DNA of 64,000 nucleotides from positions 1,054,001 to 1,118,000 of the forward strand of contig NZ_VEGI01000001.1 in assembly GCF_007679325.1 (NCBI RefSeq), in the 5' to 3' direction. Position numbers and translations under genes: made by a program. The notes beneath the pieces were generated by a model. That model saw only the letters and a list, made by a program, of their open reading frames with translations, did no database searches and was not told where the DNA came from. This document shows positions 17,030-24,790 of the stretch, in pieces (position 1 is the stretch's first letter; the number at the start of each line of letters is the position of its first letter). The DNA comes from Arthrobacter sp. U41. Lineage in GTDB: Bacteria; Actinomycetota; Actinomycetes; Actinomycetales; Micrococcaceae.

Positions 17030-18013
17030 TCAGGTGCCCGCGCGTCCGCGGACGAAGCCGGCGAGCAGTGCGGGGCCCTCGCTGAGCACCAGCTCCCGGA
17101 AGAGCCGTACCGGGTCCGGCTCGGCGTCGGCTGTCCCGCGGCGTTCCCGCCAGGCCAGGCCGATCTCCCGGAAGGCCAGGCCCGAATCCAGGGCGAGCTC
17201 CACCCAGCCGAGATCGCCGGATGGGGCCGGGGTATGGCGCCCGGGGGCCAGCTCCCCGGGCGGGAGGATGCTCACGCCGAGTCCTGCCGAGACGAGTCCG
17301 CGGGCCGTGTGGGAGTCCTGGCTTTCGAAGGCGATCCGGGGCCGGAACCCCGCCTCCCGGAACAGCGCGTCGGTCAGCGAGCGCATGCCGTAGCCGGGGC
17401 CCATGGCCACGAACGGGTCCTGCCGGATCTCATCAAGGCGGGCGCGGCGGCGCTTGGCCAGGGGGTGCCGGTGGTGGACGACGAGCCGCAGCGGCTCCCG
17501 GTACAGCGCTGCCGAGGAGATCAGCCGGCTCGGCGCCGCCACGGGGGCGGTCAGCGCCAGGTCCGCGTCGCCGGCGGCGAGTTCGGCCAGGCAACCGTCC
17601 CGGGCGCCCTGGCTGAGCTCGAAGGCCGGCTGGGGATGCCGGCTGCGGAAGGCGCTGATCAGCAGCGGCAGCATCGCCTCGCCAAAGGTGTGCTGGAAGG
17701 AGACGGCAATCCGGCCGCGCACCACCTCCGACTCGTGCCGGACGAGGTCCAGCCCGGCTTGGAACTCGCCCAGCGCGGCCTCGATGTGCGGCAGGAGCGC
17801 CTTGGCGGCGGGGGTCAGCCGAACGCCGCGGCCGTCACGGATCAGCAGTTCTGTCCCGATGATGCTGCTGGCCCGGGCGATGCCGCGGCTCACCGTCGAC
17901 TGCGGCACACCGAGCAGGTCGGCGGCCGCGGTGACGTGCTGCGTGCGCCCGAGCTCGGCCAGGAGAGGCAGCAGCGGCAGCAGTTGCACCAGCTGTCTGT
18001 GTTCAACGTCCAT
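17030..18013 (-). CDS. LysR family transcriptional regulator
   Basis: A 327-residue LysR-type regulator. The N-terminal winged helix (about 12-70) reads LLAELGRTQHVTAAADLLGV then QSTVSRGIA; the effector domain (about 90-300) begins GRIAVSFQHTFGE and includes GLGVSILPPGE. GGAGGGCGGACC directly precedes ATG 18013, so the longer open frame upstream is not used. It is divergent from a YnfM-like exporter gene, the same pairing as ynfL-ynfM in enterobacteria, so it probably controls that exporter. The effector is unknown. Confidence 0.92.
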   Translation of the reverse strand: MDVEHRQLVQLLPLLPLLAELGRTQHVTAAADLLGVPQSTVSRGIARASSIIGTELLIRDGRGVRLTPAAKALLPHIEAALGEFQAGLDLVRHESEVVRGRIAVSFQHTFGEAMLPLLISAFRSRHPQPAFELSQGARDGCLAELAAGDADLALTAPVAAPSRLISSAALYREPLRLVVHHRHPLAKRRRARLDEIRQDPFVAMGPGYGMRSLTDALFREAGFRPRIAFESQDSHTARGLVSAGLGVSILPPGELAPGRHTPAPSGDLGWVELALDSGLAFREIGLAWRERRGTADAEPDPVRLFRELVLSEGPALLAGFVRGRAGT

Positions 18014-18103
18014 GGTCCGCCCTCCAATTCGTTCCACATTTGCTATGAATTCTATGAGAATCATGCATTGGAGGCATCTTCGGCGGAAGCCTAGTCTGGG
18101 GAC
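18014..18103. promoter_or_regulatory. Divergent LysR/exporter control region
   Basis: ATTCT-ATG-AGAAT (18049-18061) is a perfect interrupted palindrome containing the TTCT/AGAA core, and an AATTC/GAATT pair flanks it (18026-18030, 18046-18050). It overlaps a TAGAAT (minus strand) that could be the regulator's -10. The exporter's -35 TTGGAG (18068-18073) and -10 TAGTCT (18092-18097) lie just beyond. A LysR site here could repress its own gene and activate the exporter. Confidence 0.55.
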
Positions 18104-19492
18104 ATGCCACGACCTCCGCTCCCCCGCCGCCCCGCTGCCCCCGCCCCGGTCCCGCCGGACACCGCCGGGACCGGGGCCGGCACCTGCACCGCGGCCCGCC
18201 CCGGCTCCGGCATGACGCCCACCGGCACGGTGTCCGACGCCGGGCTTCCCGTCTGGCCGGGACATCCCAAGGGATCCGCCGCCTACCGGAAAATTCTCGC
18301 GGGGCTGGCGTTCGCCGGCGTGGCCACCTTTGCCCAGCTGTATTCCACCCAGGCGGTGCTGCCCATGATGGCGGCCGATCTGCAGGTCACGGCGGCCGAT
18401 GCGGCACTGACGATTTCGCTGGCTACCGTGGGGCTGGCCGTGACGGTGCTTCCGTGGTCCTTCCTGGCCGACCGGATCGGGCGCGTCCGCGCCATGATGT
18501 GGGGCATCTCCGCCGCCACGGTCCTGGGTTTGCTGGTCCCGCTCGCCACCAGCTTCCCGATGCTCCTGGGCCTGCGGATGCTCGAAGGCATGGCCCTGGG
18601 CGGCATCCCGGCCATAGCGATCGCCTACCTCAACGAGGAGGTAAACAAGGCCCACGCCGCGCTGGCGGCCGGAACGTACGTTGCGGGGACCACACTGGGC
18701 GGACTCGCCGGCCGGCTGCTGGCCGGTGTGGTCGGTGAACTGTGGGGATGGCGGGCCGCGGCCCTGGCCGTCTCGGTCCTGGCAGGCGTCGCGGCGGCCC
18801 TGTTCCTGCTCCTGGTCCCGCAGGCGCGGGGCTTCACGGCCGCGGCGGCCAGCGGCTTCCGCGGGGCAGTCCGGACGCTGGCGGGCCACGGCCGGAACCC
18901 GCGCCTGCTGGCCCTCTACGTCCAGGCGTTCCTGCTGATGGGCGGCTTTGTGGCCGTCTACAACTACCTGGGCTTCCGGCTCTCCGGGGAGCCCTTCGGC
19001 CTGCCGGCCACCATCATCAGCCTGATCTTCCTGGCCTACCTCTCCGGGACAGTCTCCTCCCGCTGGGCCGGGGGCCTGGCGGCGCGGTTCGGGCGGCGCA
19101 CGGTGCTGATCTCAGGAACGGTCCTGATGGTGGCGGGCCTGGCACTCACGCTGACCCAGCTGCTGGCACTCATCATGGCCGGCCTGCTGCTGTTCACCGG
19201 AGGCTTCTTCGCGGCGCACAGCATCGGCGCCGGCTGGACCGGCGTGATCGCCACAACCGGCCGGGCCCAGGCGGCGTCCCTCTACAACCTCGCCTACTAC
19301 CTCGGATCCAGCGTCATCGGCTGGGCCGGCGGGCTGGTGTTCCAGTCGCTTGGCTGGACGGCGCTGGCGTTGACCGTCATCGGACTGGCCTGCACGACGG
19401 CGGTGATCACCGCCGTCGTGCATCCCGCCCGCCCGGCGCCCGCAGGTGAGGCGGCTGCGGCTCAGGCGTCTGCGGCCGGAGCACCCGGCTAA
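18104..19492 (+). CDS. MFS efflux transporter, YnfM-like
   Basis: A 462-residue major facilitator protein. About 60 Pro/Gly/Ala-rich cytoplasmic residues come first, then twelve predicted helices starting FAGVATFAQLYSTQAVLPMM. The MFS loop motif appears as FLADRIGRVRA, and the second half starts at about residue 265. The pattern is that of the YnfM/arabinose-efflux (COG2814) group, which exports small molecules; the substrate is unknown. ATG 18104 is supported by TAGTCT six bases upstream; M37 (18212) is an alternative that would drop the Pro-rich tail. Confidence 0.9.
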   Translation: MPRPPLPRRPAAPAPVPPDTAGTGAGTCTAARPGSGMTPTGTVSDAGLPVWPGHPKGSAAYRKILAGLAFAGVATFAQLYSTQAVLPMMAADLQVTAADAALTISLATVGLAVTVLPWSFLADRIGRVRAMMWGISAATVLGLLVPLATSFPMLLGLRMLEGMALGGIPAIAIAYLNEEVNKAHAALAAGTYVAGTTLGGLAGRLLAGVVGELWGWRAAALAVSVLAGVAAALFLLLVPQARGFTAAAASGFRGAVRTLAGHGRNPRLLALYVQAFLLMGGFVAVYNYLGFRLSGEPFGLPATIISLIFLAYLSGTVSSRWAGGLAARFGRRTVLISGTVLMVAGLALTLTQLLALIMAGLLLFTGGFFAAHSIGAGWTGVIATTGRAQAASLYNLAYYLGSSVIGWAGGLVFQSLGWTALALTVIGLACTTAVITAVVHPARPAPAGEAAAAQASAAGAPG

Positions 19493-19503
19493 AGCGAGCC
19501 GTG

Positions 19504-20667
19504 CTAGCGCGTAGCCTCGATGGCCTGCACAAGGTCGGCCACCACATCGGCCGGGTCCTCCAGTCCGACCGACACGCGCAGCAGGCTGGCGTGCGGTTTG
19601 GCCTCGGCGGCCACCGGCCGGTGGGTCAGTCCGGCGGGGTGCTGGATCAGGGTGTCGATGCCGCCGAGCGAGACCGCGTGCGTGATCATGCTGACCGCAC
19701 CGGGAATCCGTTCCGCGTGCCCGGCAGTGCCCACTTCAAAGGCGATCAGCGAACCGGGGCCGGACATCTGCGTCCCGATCAGACCCTGCGGATCGCACTC
19801 GGGCAGCCCCGGGTAGAAGACGCGCCGGACCAGCCCGTGTTCGGCCAGGGCCGCCGCGACCTTCTGCGCGCCGGCCTGCTGGGCGCGCACCCGGACGGGG
19901 AGCGTGGCCAGCCCGCGGTGGAGCAGGTAGGCCGGCCAGGGGGTGAGGATGCCGCCGGTGACGGCCCGGATCTGGCGCAGCCTCGTGGTCCATTCCGGTG
20001 CCGCGGCCACCACACCGCCCATGGCATCCCCGTGGCCGCCGAGGAATTTGGTGGCGCTGTGCAGGACCATGGCCGCGCCGTGGCGGAAGGGCCGCTGGAG
20101 GATCGGGCTGGCGAAGGTGTTGTCGACCAGCAGCGGGACGCCGTCTGCCGCGGCGGCCACGCGGGCAATGTCGACGAGTTCTAGGCTCGGGTTGGCTGGC
20201 GTCTCAAGGATCACCAGGCCTGTGTCGGGCCGGAGCGCGGAATGGACGCCGTCCGGGTCAGTGAACGTCATGTCGTTGCCGAGCACGCCTGAGGCCAGCA
20301 GGTGGTCGCTTCCGCCGTACAGCGGCCGCACGGCGACCACGTGCTTCTTTCCGGTGGCGACGACGGCAAGCAGGACCGCGCTGAGCGCCGCCATGCCGGT
20401 TGCGAATGCCACCGACTCCGGGGTGTCTTCGAGGACGGCCACGCCTTCTTCGAACCGTGCCACGGTGGGATTCCAGAGCCGCTGGTAGACGGTGCTCTGC
20501 CCCTCCATGTGCGTGCCGCCGGTGGCCATGTGCTCATAGGCGAGGCCGCCGTCGTGCACGGAGGGAAGCGGCGCAGTGGTGGAAAGTTCGATCGGCACTG
20601 CGTGCACGCCCAGTTCAGTGAGGCCGGTCCGGCCGGCGTGGACGGCCAGCGAATCTTGAGAAAGCAC
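19504..20667 (-). CDS. Trans-sulfuration family PLP enzyme (cystathionine gamma-synthase/methionine gamma-lyase type)
   Basis: A Cys/Met-metabolism PLP enzyme of 387 residues. It has the PLP Lys207 in HSATKFLGGHGDAMGG, ETPANP (155-160), DNTFASP (182-188) and the tetramer-contacting YQR (61-63). The family covers cystathionine gamma-synthase, cystathionine gamma-lyase, O-acetylhomoserine sulfhydrylase and methionine gamma-lyase; I cannot separate these from sequence alone. A divergent Lrp/AsnC regulator next door favours a catabolic, amino-acid-induced role. The start is GTG 20667 with AAGGAG four bases upstream. Confidence 0.9.
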   Translation of the reverse strand: MLSQDSLAVHAGRTGLTELGVHAVPIELSTTAPLPSVHDGGLAYEHMATGGTHMEGQSTVYQRLWNPTVARFEEGVAVLEDTPESVAFATGMAALSAVLLAVVATGKKHVVAVRPLYGGSDHLLASGVLGNDMTFTDPDGVHSALRPDTGLVILETPANPSLELVDIARVAAAADGVPLLVDNTFASPILQRPFRHGAAMVLHSATKFLGGHGDAMGGVVAAAPEWTTRLRQIRAVTGGILTPWPAYLLHRGLATLPVRVRAQQAGAQKVAAALAEHGLVRRVFYPGLPECDPQGLIGTQMSGPGSLIAFEVGTAGHAERIPGAVSMITHAVSLGGIDTLIQHPAGLTHRPVAAEAKPHASLLRVSVGLEDPADVVADLVQAIEATR

Positions 20668-20799
20668 GTTGCTCCTTATGAATATTCACCATTGAATGCC
20701 GCAAGTATCTGGCAATAATTCGGAGATTTGTAGGGGCCGTGAATGGAAGTGGTGGAATGTGCCGTTTATGATGAACTGACAACACTTCAAGGAGGATCC
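20668..20799. promoter_or_regulatory. Divergent control region, PLP enzyme and Lrp regulator
   Basis: ATTCA-CCAT-TGAAT (20684-20697) is a perfect interrupted palindrome close to the enzyme gene, a candidate Lrp/AsnC site. TATGAT (20767-20772) is a good -10 for the regulator; AAGGAGG then precedes its GTG. The rest is A/T-rich compared with its surroundings. Confidence 0.5.
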
Positions 20800-21306
20800 G
20801 TGAGTAGCAGTGCGAAGAATCTTCGGCCGGGAGCGGGAGCCGGCGAGCCGCTGGACGCTATCGACGAGCGCCTGCTCGCGGCACTCGTCGCCGATGCCCG
20901 CATCTCCAATAAGCAGCTGGCTGAACTCGTGGGGATTGCCCCGTCCACGGCCCTGATGCGCACCCGCGCCCTCTCGGACCGCGGGATCATCCAGGGCTTC
21001 GAGGCGAAGCTGAGTCTGTCCGCGATCGGCCGCTCCGTGCAGGCCCTCATCGCCGTCAGGCTCCGCGCCCATGACCGCGAGCAGATTGACCGTTTTACGT
21101 CCCGGGTGCCCAAACTTCCGGCCGTTCTCTCGACCTTCCACACCTCAGGTTCGGTGGACTATCTGCTGCACATCGCCGTGGCCACCACCGAGGACCTGCG
21201 CGACTGGGTGCTGGATAATCTGGCCACCGATCCGGTGGTGGGCCACACCGAAACCACCCTCGTGTTCGACCACATCCAGGGCAACCAGGGCCCGCTGCCC
21301 GACTAG
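20800..21306 (+). CDS. Lrp/AsnC family transcriptional regulator
   Basis: A 168-residue Lrp-type regulator: N-terminal winged helix (about 18-70, with IDERLLAALVADARISNKQL and ALMRTRALSDRGII) and C-terminal RAM ligand-binding domain (about 80-160, with TSGSVDYLLHIAVATTEDL). GTG 20800 is chosen because AAGGAGGATCC precedes it; the longer frame to 20743 has no ribosome site and overlaps the promoter. Divergent from the trans-sulfuration enzyme, which it probably controls in response to an amino acid. Convergent with an MFS gene. Confidence 0.93.
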   Translation: MSSSAKNLRPGAGAGEPLDAIDERLLAALVADARISNKQLAELVGIAPSTALMRTRALSDRGIIQGFEAKLSLSAIGRSVQALIAVRLRAHDREQIDRFTSRVPKLPAVLSTFHTSGSVDYLLHIAVATTEDLRDWVLDNLATDPVVGHTETTLVFDHIQGNQGPLPD

Positions 21307-21322
21307 AAACGCCCGGGGCCCG

Positions 21323-22561
21323 TCAGCCGCGGCGCAGTGCCGCGCGCAGCGTGATGCCGGCGAGGATCGCCGCCGCGACCGCACACACGACGACGAACCC
21401 GGCAACCGCAGCCTGCAGGCCGACGACGCCGGCGGCGAGCCCCAGCCCGATGACGGGAAAGGCGCTGCCCAGGTACGTAATGACGTAGACGGTGCTGATG
21501 ATCTGCGCGTGACGCGAGGCCTCCACCTTTCCGGCCACATCGTTGAAGACGGTCCGGAAGGACACGCCCTGGCCGATGCCGGCGGTGATGCTCGCGATCA
21601 TCAGCAGCCATGGACTGTTCCAGGGGGCAGCCGCCGCGATCAGCAGCACCGACGCGGCCAGCACGGCAAGTCCGACCGGCACCACGAAGCGTCCCCGCAC
21701 GGCGAGCAGCTGGCTGAGCGCGGAGGACCCGAGGGTCAGCCCTGCCAGCAGGCCGATCAGCGGCCGCGAATCCGCCTGGACAATCTGGGCGAAATAGCCC
21801 GGGGCAAGGGAGAGGCAGAAGCCGAAGACGGCGAAGCTGAGGAACCCCACCGAGGCCGCCAGCCAGAAGGCGCCCCGGGCTTCGCTGGACACCGACGGCC
21901 GGCGCGGCGCCAATACGCGCAGCGGCTGCGGACCGGCGTTCGAGGTGATCGCCGGCCGGGCCTTGAGCAGGTACAGCGGGACCAGCAGCGCAGCGAGGAC
22001 CACGGAATGCAGGAAATACGGCGTGGACGTGGGACCGGGCAGCAGCGAGAGCACTCCCCCGATGGCAGGACCGGCCGCCACGCCGCCGGCGGACGCCAGC
22101 AGGGTGAACCTCGAGGCCCACTCGGGCCGGCTGGGCAGCAGCTCCCGCAGGGCCGCCGAACTGGCGCCGGTGGCGAGGGCCACCGCAATGCCCTGCAGGG
22201 CCCGGCCGGCGCACAGCGCGAGCAGGCTGTCCGCAGTGGCAAAGACGGAGCCGCCCGCGAGGCCAACCAGCACGGCGAGCACCAGGGCCGCGCGGCGGCC
22301 GATGTGGTCAGACCAGTGGCCGGCCAGGATCAGGGTGCCCACCAGCGCCAGGACGTAGGCCGAGAAGGCCACGGTGACATCCAGCGCGGTGATCCCGAGC
22401 TTGGCCTGCAGCAGCGGGTACAGCGGGGTGGCGAGATTCGCGCCGACCAGGAGTGTGAAAATCACGACGCCGGCCATCACCAGCCGTGCGGTGGTGGAAG
22501 CGTCCCAGCCCCAGCGCTCTGCCGTGGCCGGGCGCATGCGGAGTTCGCTGAAGACTGTCAT
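21323..22561 (-). CDS. MFS transporter
   Basis: A 412-residue, twelve-helix major facilitator. The first helix is about 30-52 (MAGVVIFTLLVGANLATPLY), the loop-2/3 motif is HWSDHIGRRAALV (about 82-94), and the second half begins near residue 215 after an Arg/Pro-rich cytoplasmic loop. The type suggests a drug or metabolite exporter, without substrate evidence. ATG 22561 has GGGCACGGAC just upstream; the open frame continues farther but without matching sequence. Divergent from a second Lrp-type regulator, which probably controls it. Confidence 0.9.
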   Translation of the reverse strand: MTVFSELRMRPATAERWGWDASTTARLVMAGVVIFTLLVGANLATPLYPLLQAKLGITALDVTVAFSAYVLALVGTLILAGHWSDHIGRRAALVLAVLVGLAGGSVFATADSLLALCAGRALQGIAVALATGASSAALRELLPSRPEWASRFTLLASAGGVAAGPAIGGVLSLLPGPTSTPYFLHSVVLAALLVPLYLLKARPAITSNAGPQPLRVLAPRRPSVSSEARGAFWLAASVGFLSFAVFGFCLSLAPGYFAQIVQADSRPLIGLLAGLTLGSSALSQLLAVRGRFVVPVGLAVLAASVLLIAAAAPWNSPWLLMIASITAGIGQGVSFRTVFNDVAGKVEASRHAQIISTVYVITYLGSAFPVIGLGLAAGVVGLQAAVAGFVVVCAVAAAILAGITLRAALRRG

Positions 22562-22705
22562 GTCCGTGCCCTTGCGTGGAAGCGGGCCGCGTGTTCCCTG
22601 TGGTGGGGGAATCGCCAGCCCGTGAAGATTCGATACGTCCACAATGAGGCACTGCTGATCGTCGCGGCGGAAATGCGTGGCAAAATTGATCAAAACAGTA
22701 AATCG
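22562..22705. promoter_or_regulatory. Divergent control region, MFS and second Lrp regulator
   Basis: A 144-base gap holding the promoters of both genes. It is more A/T-rich near the regulator (around 22680-22705). I see no clear palindrome or strong -10/-35 pair and mark it only for position. Confidence 0.35.
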
Positions 22706-23233
22706 ATGACTGTCAGAGTGAGCCGGAGTGATGATTTGAACAGCCTGGACCCTACCGACCTGAAAATCCTGTTGGAATTGATCCGGGATCCGCGGATCCA
22801 GATCGGTGAACTCAGCGACACCCTGGGCATTGCCCGCAACACCGCGCAGTCCCGCGTGCGGCGCATGCAGCGTTCCGGTTTGCTGCACGACGGCGGCCGC
22901 GAGATCGACCTTGAAGCGGTGGGGTACGACGTCGTCGCCTTCGTCACGATCGAGGTCAACCACCGGGAACTCGACGGCGTAGTGGGCGCCCTGCGCCTGA
23001 TCGCACAGGTCCTGGAAGTCCACGAGATCTCCGGACGCGGGGATGTGTGGTGCCGGGTGGTGGCCACCGACACACACAACCTGCAGGCCGCCTTGCGCTC
23101 CATCCTCCGGATCAAGGGCGTCATCCGCACCGAGACGGTCCTGGCCCTCCACACGCACATCCAGTACCGCACCGAACCCCTGATCAGCCGGTTGGCCCAG
23201 GGCAGCTCCCTGACCCCCGCCCGGTCAAAGTGA
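22706..23233 (+). CDS. Lrp/AsnC family transcriptional regulator
   Basis: A 175-residue Lrp-type regulator. The winged helix (about 14-70) reads LDPTDLKILLELIRDPRIQI with SRVRRMQRSGLL; the RAM domain (about 80-160) includes VHEISGRGDVWCRVVATDTH. ATG 22706 is the best available start; GTG 22718 in the same frame is close by, and upstream frames extend but are not family sequence. It is divergent from the MFS gene. It is clearly different from the Lrp regulator 2 kb away, so the two pairs are not a simple duplication. Confidence 0.9.
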   Translation: MTVRVSRSDDLNSLDPTDLKILLELIRDPRIQIGELSDTLGIARNTAQSRVRRMQRSGLLHDGGREIDLEAVGYDVVAFVTIEVNHRELDGVVGALRLIAQVLEVHEISGRGDVWCRVVATDTHNLQAALRSILRIKGVIRTETVLALHTHIQYRTEPLISRLAQGSSLTPARSK

Positions 23234-23296
23234 TCTCCCGGGCCAGCCGCCGGCCGTGGCCAACGGTGCCCGCGCGGCGGCGGCCGCGGAAGACGG

Positions 23297-23302
23297 GATA
23301 AT
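23297..23302 (+). promoter_or_regulatory. -10 element of leaderless corA-family gene
   Basis: GATAAT, six bases (GAGCCC), then GTG 23309. Position 1 departs from T but spacing matches the other leaderless starts. Confidence 0.5.
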
Positions 23303-23308
23303 GAGCCC

Positions 23309-24304
23309 GTGACTATCATCGATAACGCCGTCTACGTGGATGGCGTCCGCACCGCCGAGCCGCAGAGCCTCGAGCAGACCTTCGAGACCCTGAACCGGCA
23401 CGGCGGGATGGCGTGGATCGGCCTCTACCGGCCCACGGAGGACGAAATGGCCGCCGTCGCAGAAGAGTTCGGGCTGCACCGGCTCGCCGTGGAAGACGCG
23501 ATTTCGGCCCACCAGCGCCCCAAGCTCGAACGCTACGACGACAATCTCTTCACCGTGCTGCGCCCGGCACGGTACCTGGATGAGACGGAAACCGTGGAGT
23601 TCGGCGAGCTTCACGTGTTCACCGGCAAAAACTTCGTCGTCACGGTCCGGCACGCCGAGACCGGCGGGGTGGCCCAGGTGCGGCGGAAGCTGGAGCGCCG
23701 CCCCGACCTCCTGTGCCACGGCCCGGAGGCTGTGCTCTACGCGCTGATGGACCAGGTGGTGGACGACTACGTGCCCGTGGTGGCGGGGCTGGAGAACGAC
23801 ATCGACGAGATCGAGGACCAGCTCTTCAGCGGCGACTCCACCGTGTCCCGCCGGATCTACGAACTGGCCCGCGAGGTCATCCAGTTCCAGCGCGCCATCC
23901 ATCCGCTCCCGGCCATGATCGAGCTGCTGCGGCGCGGCTTCGAGAAGTACCAGGTCAATTCCGAGCTCCAGCACAACCTCCGCGACGTCGAGGACCACGT
24001 GGAGCGGCTTATCTCCCGGGCCGATTCCTTCCGGGACCTCCTGCAGAACGCCCTCACGCTTGACGGCACGCTCACGGCCAACCGCCAGAACGAGGCCAGC
24101 GCCGAGCAGAACGAGCAGGTCAAGAAGATCTCGTCGTGGGCCGCCATCCTCTTTGCGCCGTCATTCGTTGCCGGCATCTACGGCATGAACTTTGACGCGA
24201 TGCCCGAACTGCAGTGGAGTTTCGGCTACCCGATGGCAATCGGGCTGATGATCGCCACGGCGGCCCTGATGTACGGCATCTTCAAAAACAAGGGCTGGCT
24301 CTAG
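23309..24304 (+). CDS. corA: CorA family magnesium/cobalt transporter
   Basis: CorA proteins are pentameric Mg2+ (Co2+, Ni2+) channels. The 331-residue protein has the large N-terminal cytoplasmic domain with a long helix (about 150-270) and two C-terminal membrane helices. Between them is the selectivity motif YGMNFDAMPE (GMN at about 295-297), and it ends in KNKGW. The start is GTG 23309 with GATAAT six bases upstream and no ribosome site, so it is probably leaderless. It stands alone between the Lrp regulator and a small convergent membrane-protein gene. Confidence 0.96.
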   Translation: MTIIDNAVYVDGVRTAEPQSLEQTFETLNRHGGMAWIGLYRPTEDEMAAVAEEFGLHRLAVEDAISAHQRPKLERYDDNLFTVLRPARYLDETETVEFGELHVFTGKNFVVTVRHAETGGVAQVRRKLERRPDLLCHGPEAVLYALMDQVVDDYVPVVAGLENDIDEIEDQLFSGDSTVSRRIYELAREVIQFQRAIHPLPAMIELLRRGFEKYQVNSELQHNLRDVEDHVERLISRADSFRDLLQNALTLDGTLTANRQNEASAEQNEQVKKISSWAAILFAPSFVAGIYGMNFDAMPELQWSFGYPMAIGLMIATAALMYGIFKNKGWL

Positions 24305-24309
24305 CAAAG

Positions 24310-24347
24310 GCCCCGCGACCGGGCCCGCCGCGTCGGCTGGGCGGGGC
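24310..24347. terminator. Possible bidirectional terminator between corA and small membrane gene
   Basis: GCCCCGC (24310-24316) can pair with GCGGGGC (24341-24347), with G/C-rich loop sequence between, in the 67-base convergent gap. No U-run. Confidence 0.45.
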
Positions 24348-24371
24348 GGAGTCCCGGCGTCGTGAGCGCAG

Positions 24372-24686
24372 TCAGCGGCGCTGCCGGGCCTGCGCGACCA
24401 GGCGGCTGAAGGCCAGCACAAAGACCGCCTCGGCCAGGACCATCAGCCCCAGCAGCAGCCATTGGCCTGCGCCGATGAAGACGACGGATCCGATCACCAC
24501 CAGGGTGGTTCCCAGCGCCAGGGCGTAGATGGCGAAGCCGATGGCCACCTTGGCGCTGCGGACTCCGGTGCGGAAGCCGAAGCCCAGGGGTTCGCCCCCG
24601 GGGTAGCCCTCCACGCGGTCCGGTCCCGCGGGCTTGCGGCTGTCGAACTCATCCCACGGATCGCGGTCCTGGTCCTGTTCGGTCAT
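24372..24686 (-). CDS. Small two-helix membrane protein
   Basis: 104 residues. An acidic N-terminal part (about 1-45, MTEQDQDRDPWDEFDSR) precedes two hydrophobic helices (about 47-66 and 70-93) and a basic tail RLVAQARQRR. I know no function; similar small proteins are annotated as hypothetical in Arthrobacter genomes. ATG 24686 is set by GATAAT six bases upstream. It is convergent with corA. Confidence 0.75.
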   Translation of the reverse strand: MTEQDQDRDPWDEFDSRKPAGPDRVEGYPGGEPLGFGFRTGVRSAKVAIGFAIYALALGTTLVVIGSVVFIGAGQWLLLGLMVLAEAVFVLAFSRLVAQARQRR

Positions 24687-24692
24687 GCTTCC

Positions 24693-24698
24693 ATTATC
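24693..24698 (-). promoter_or_regulatory. -10 element of small membrane-protein gene
   Basis: GATAAT, then GGAAGC, then ATG 24686; spacing six bases as at the other leaderless starts. Confidence 0.45.
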
Positions 24699-24790
24699 CC
24701 GCGCGGACGGCGCGCTGAGGGGCTGCGGTCGCATTCTCCGGACGACGCCGTCGTCGATTTGAGTCCGCTGCAGGCCCGGGCTGACCGCCC

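Noticed and set aside
17030..18889. A 619-codon minus-strand frame containing the LysR gene
   Set aside because: The upstream 290 codons are antisense to the MFS gene. The LysR ATG 18013 has its own GGAGGG site.
21071..23233. A 720-codon plus-strand frame ending in the second Lrp regulator
   Set aside because: Only its last 175 residues are Lrp sequence. The earlier part is the antisense of the MFS gene, so the regulator starts at 22706.
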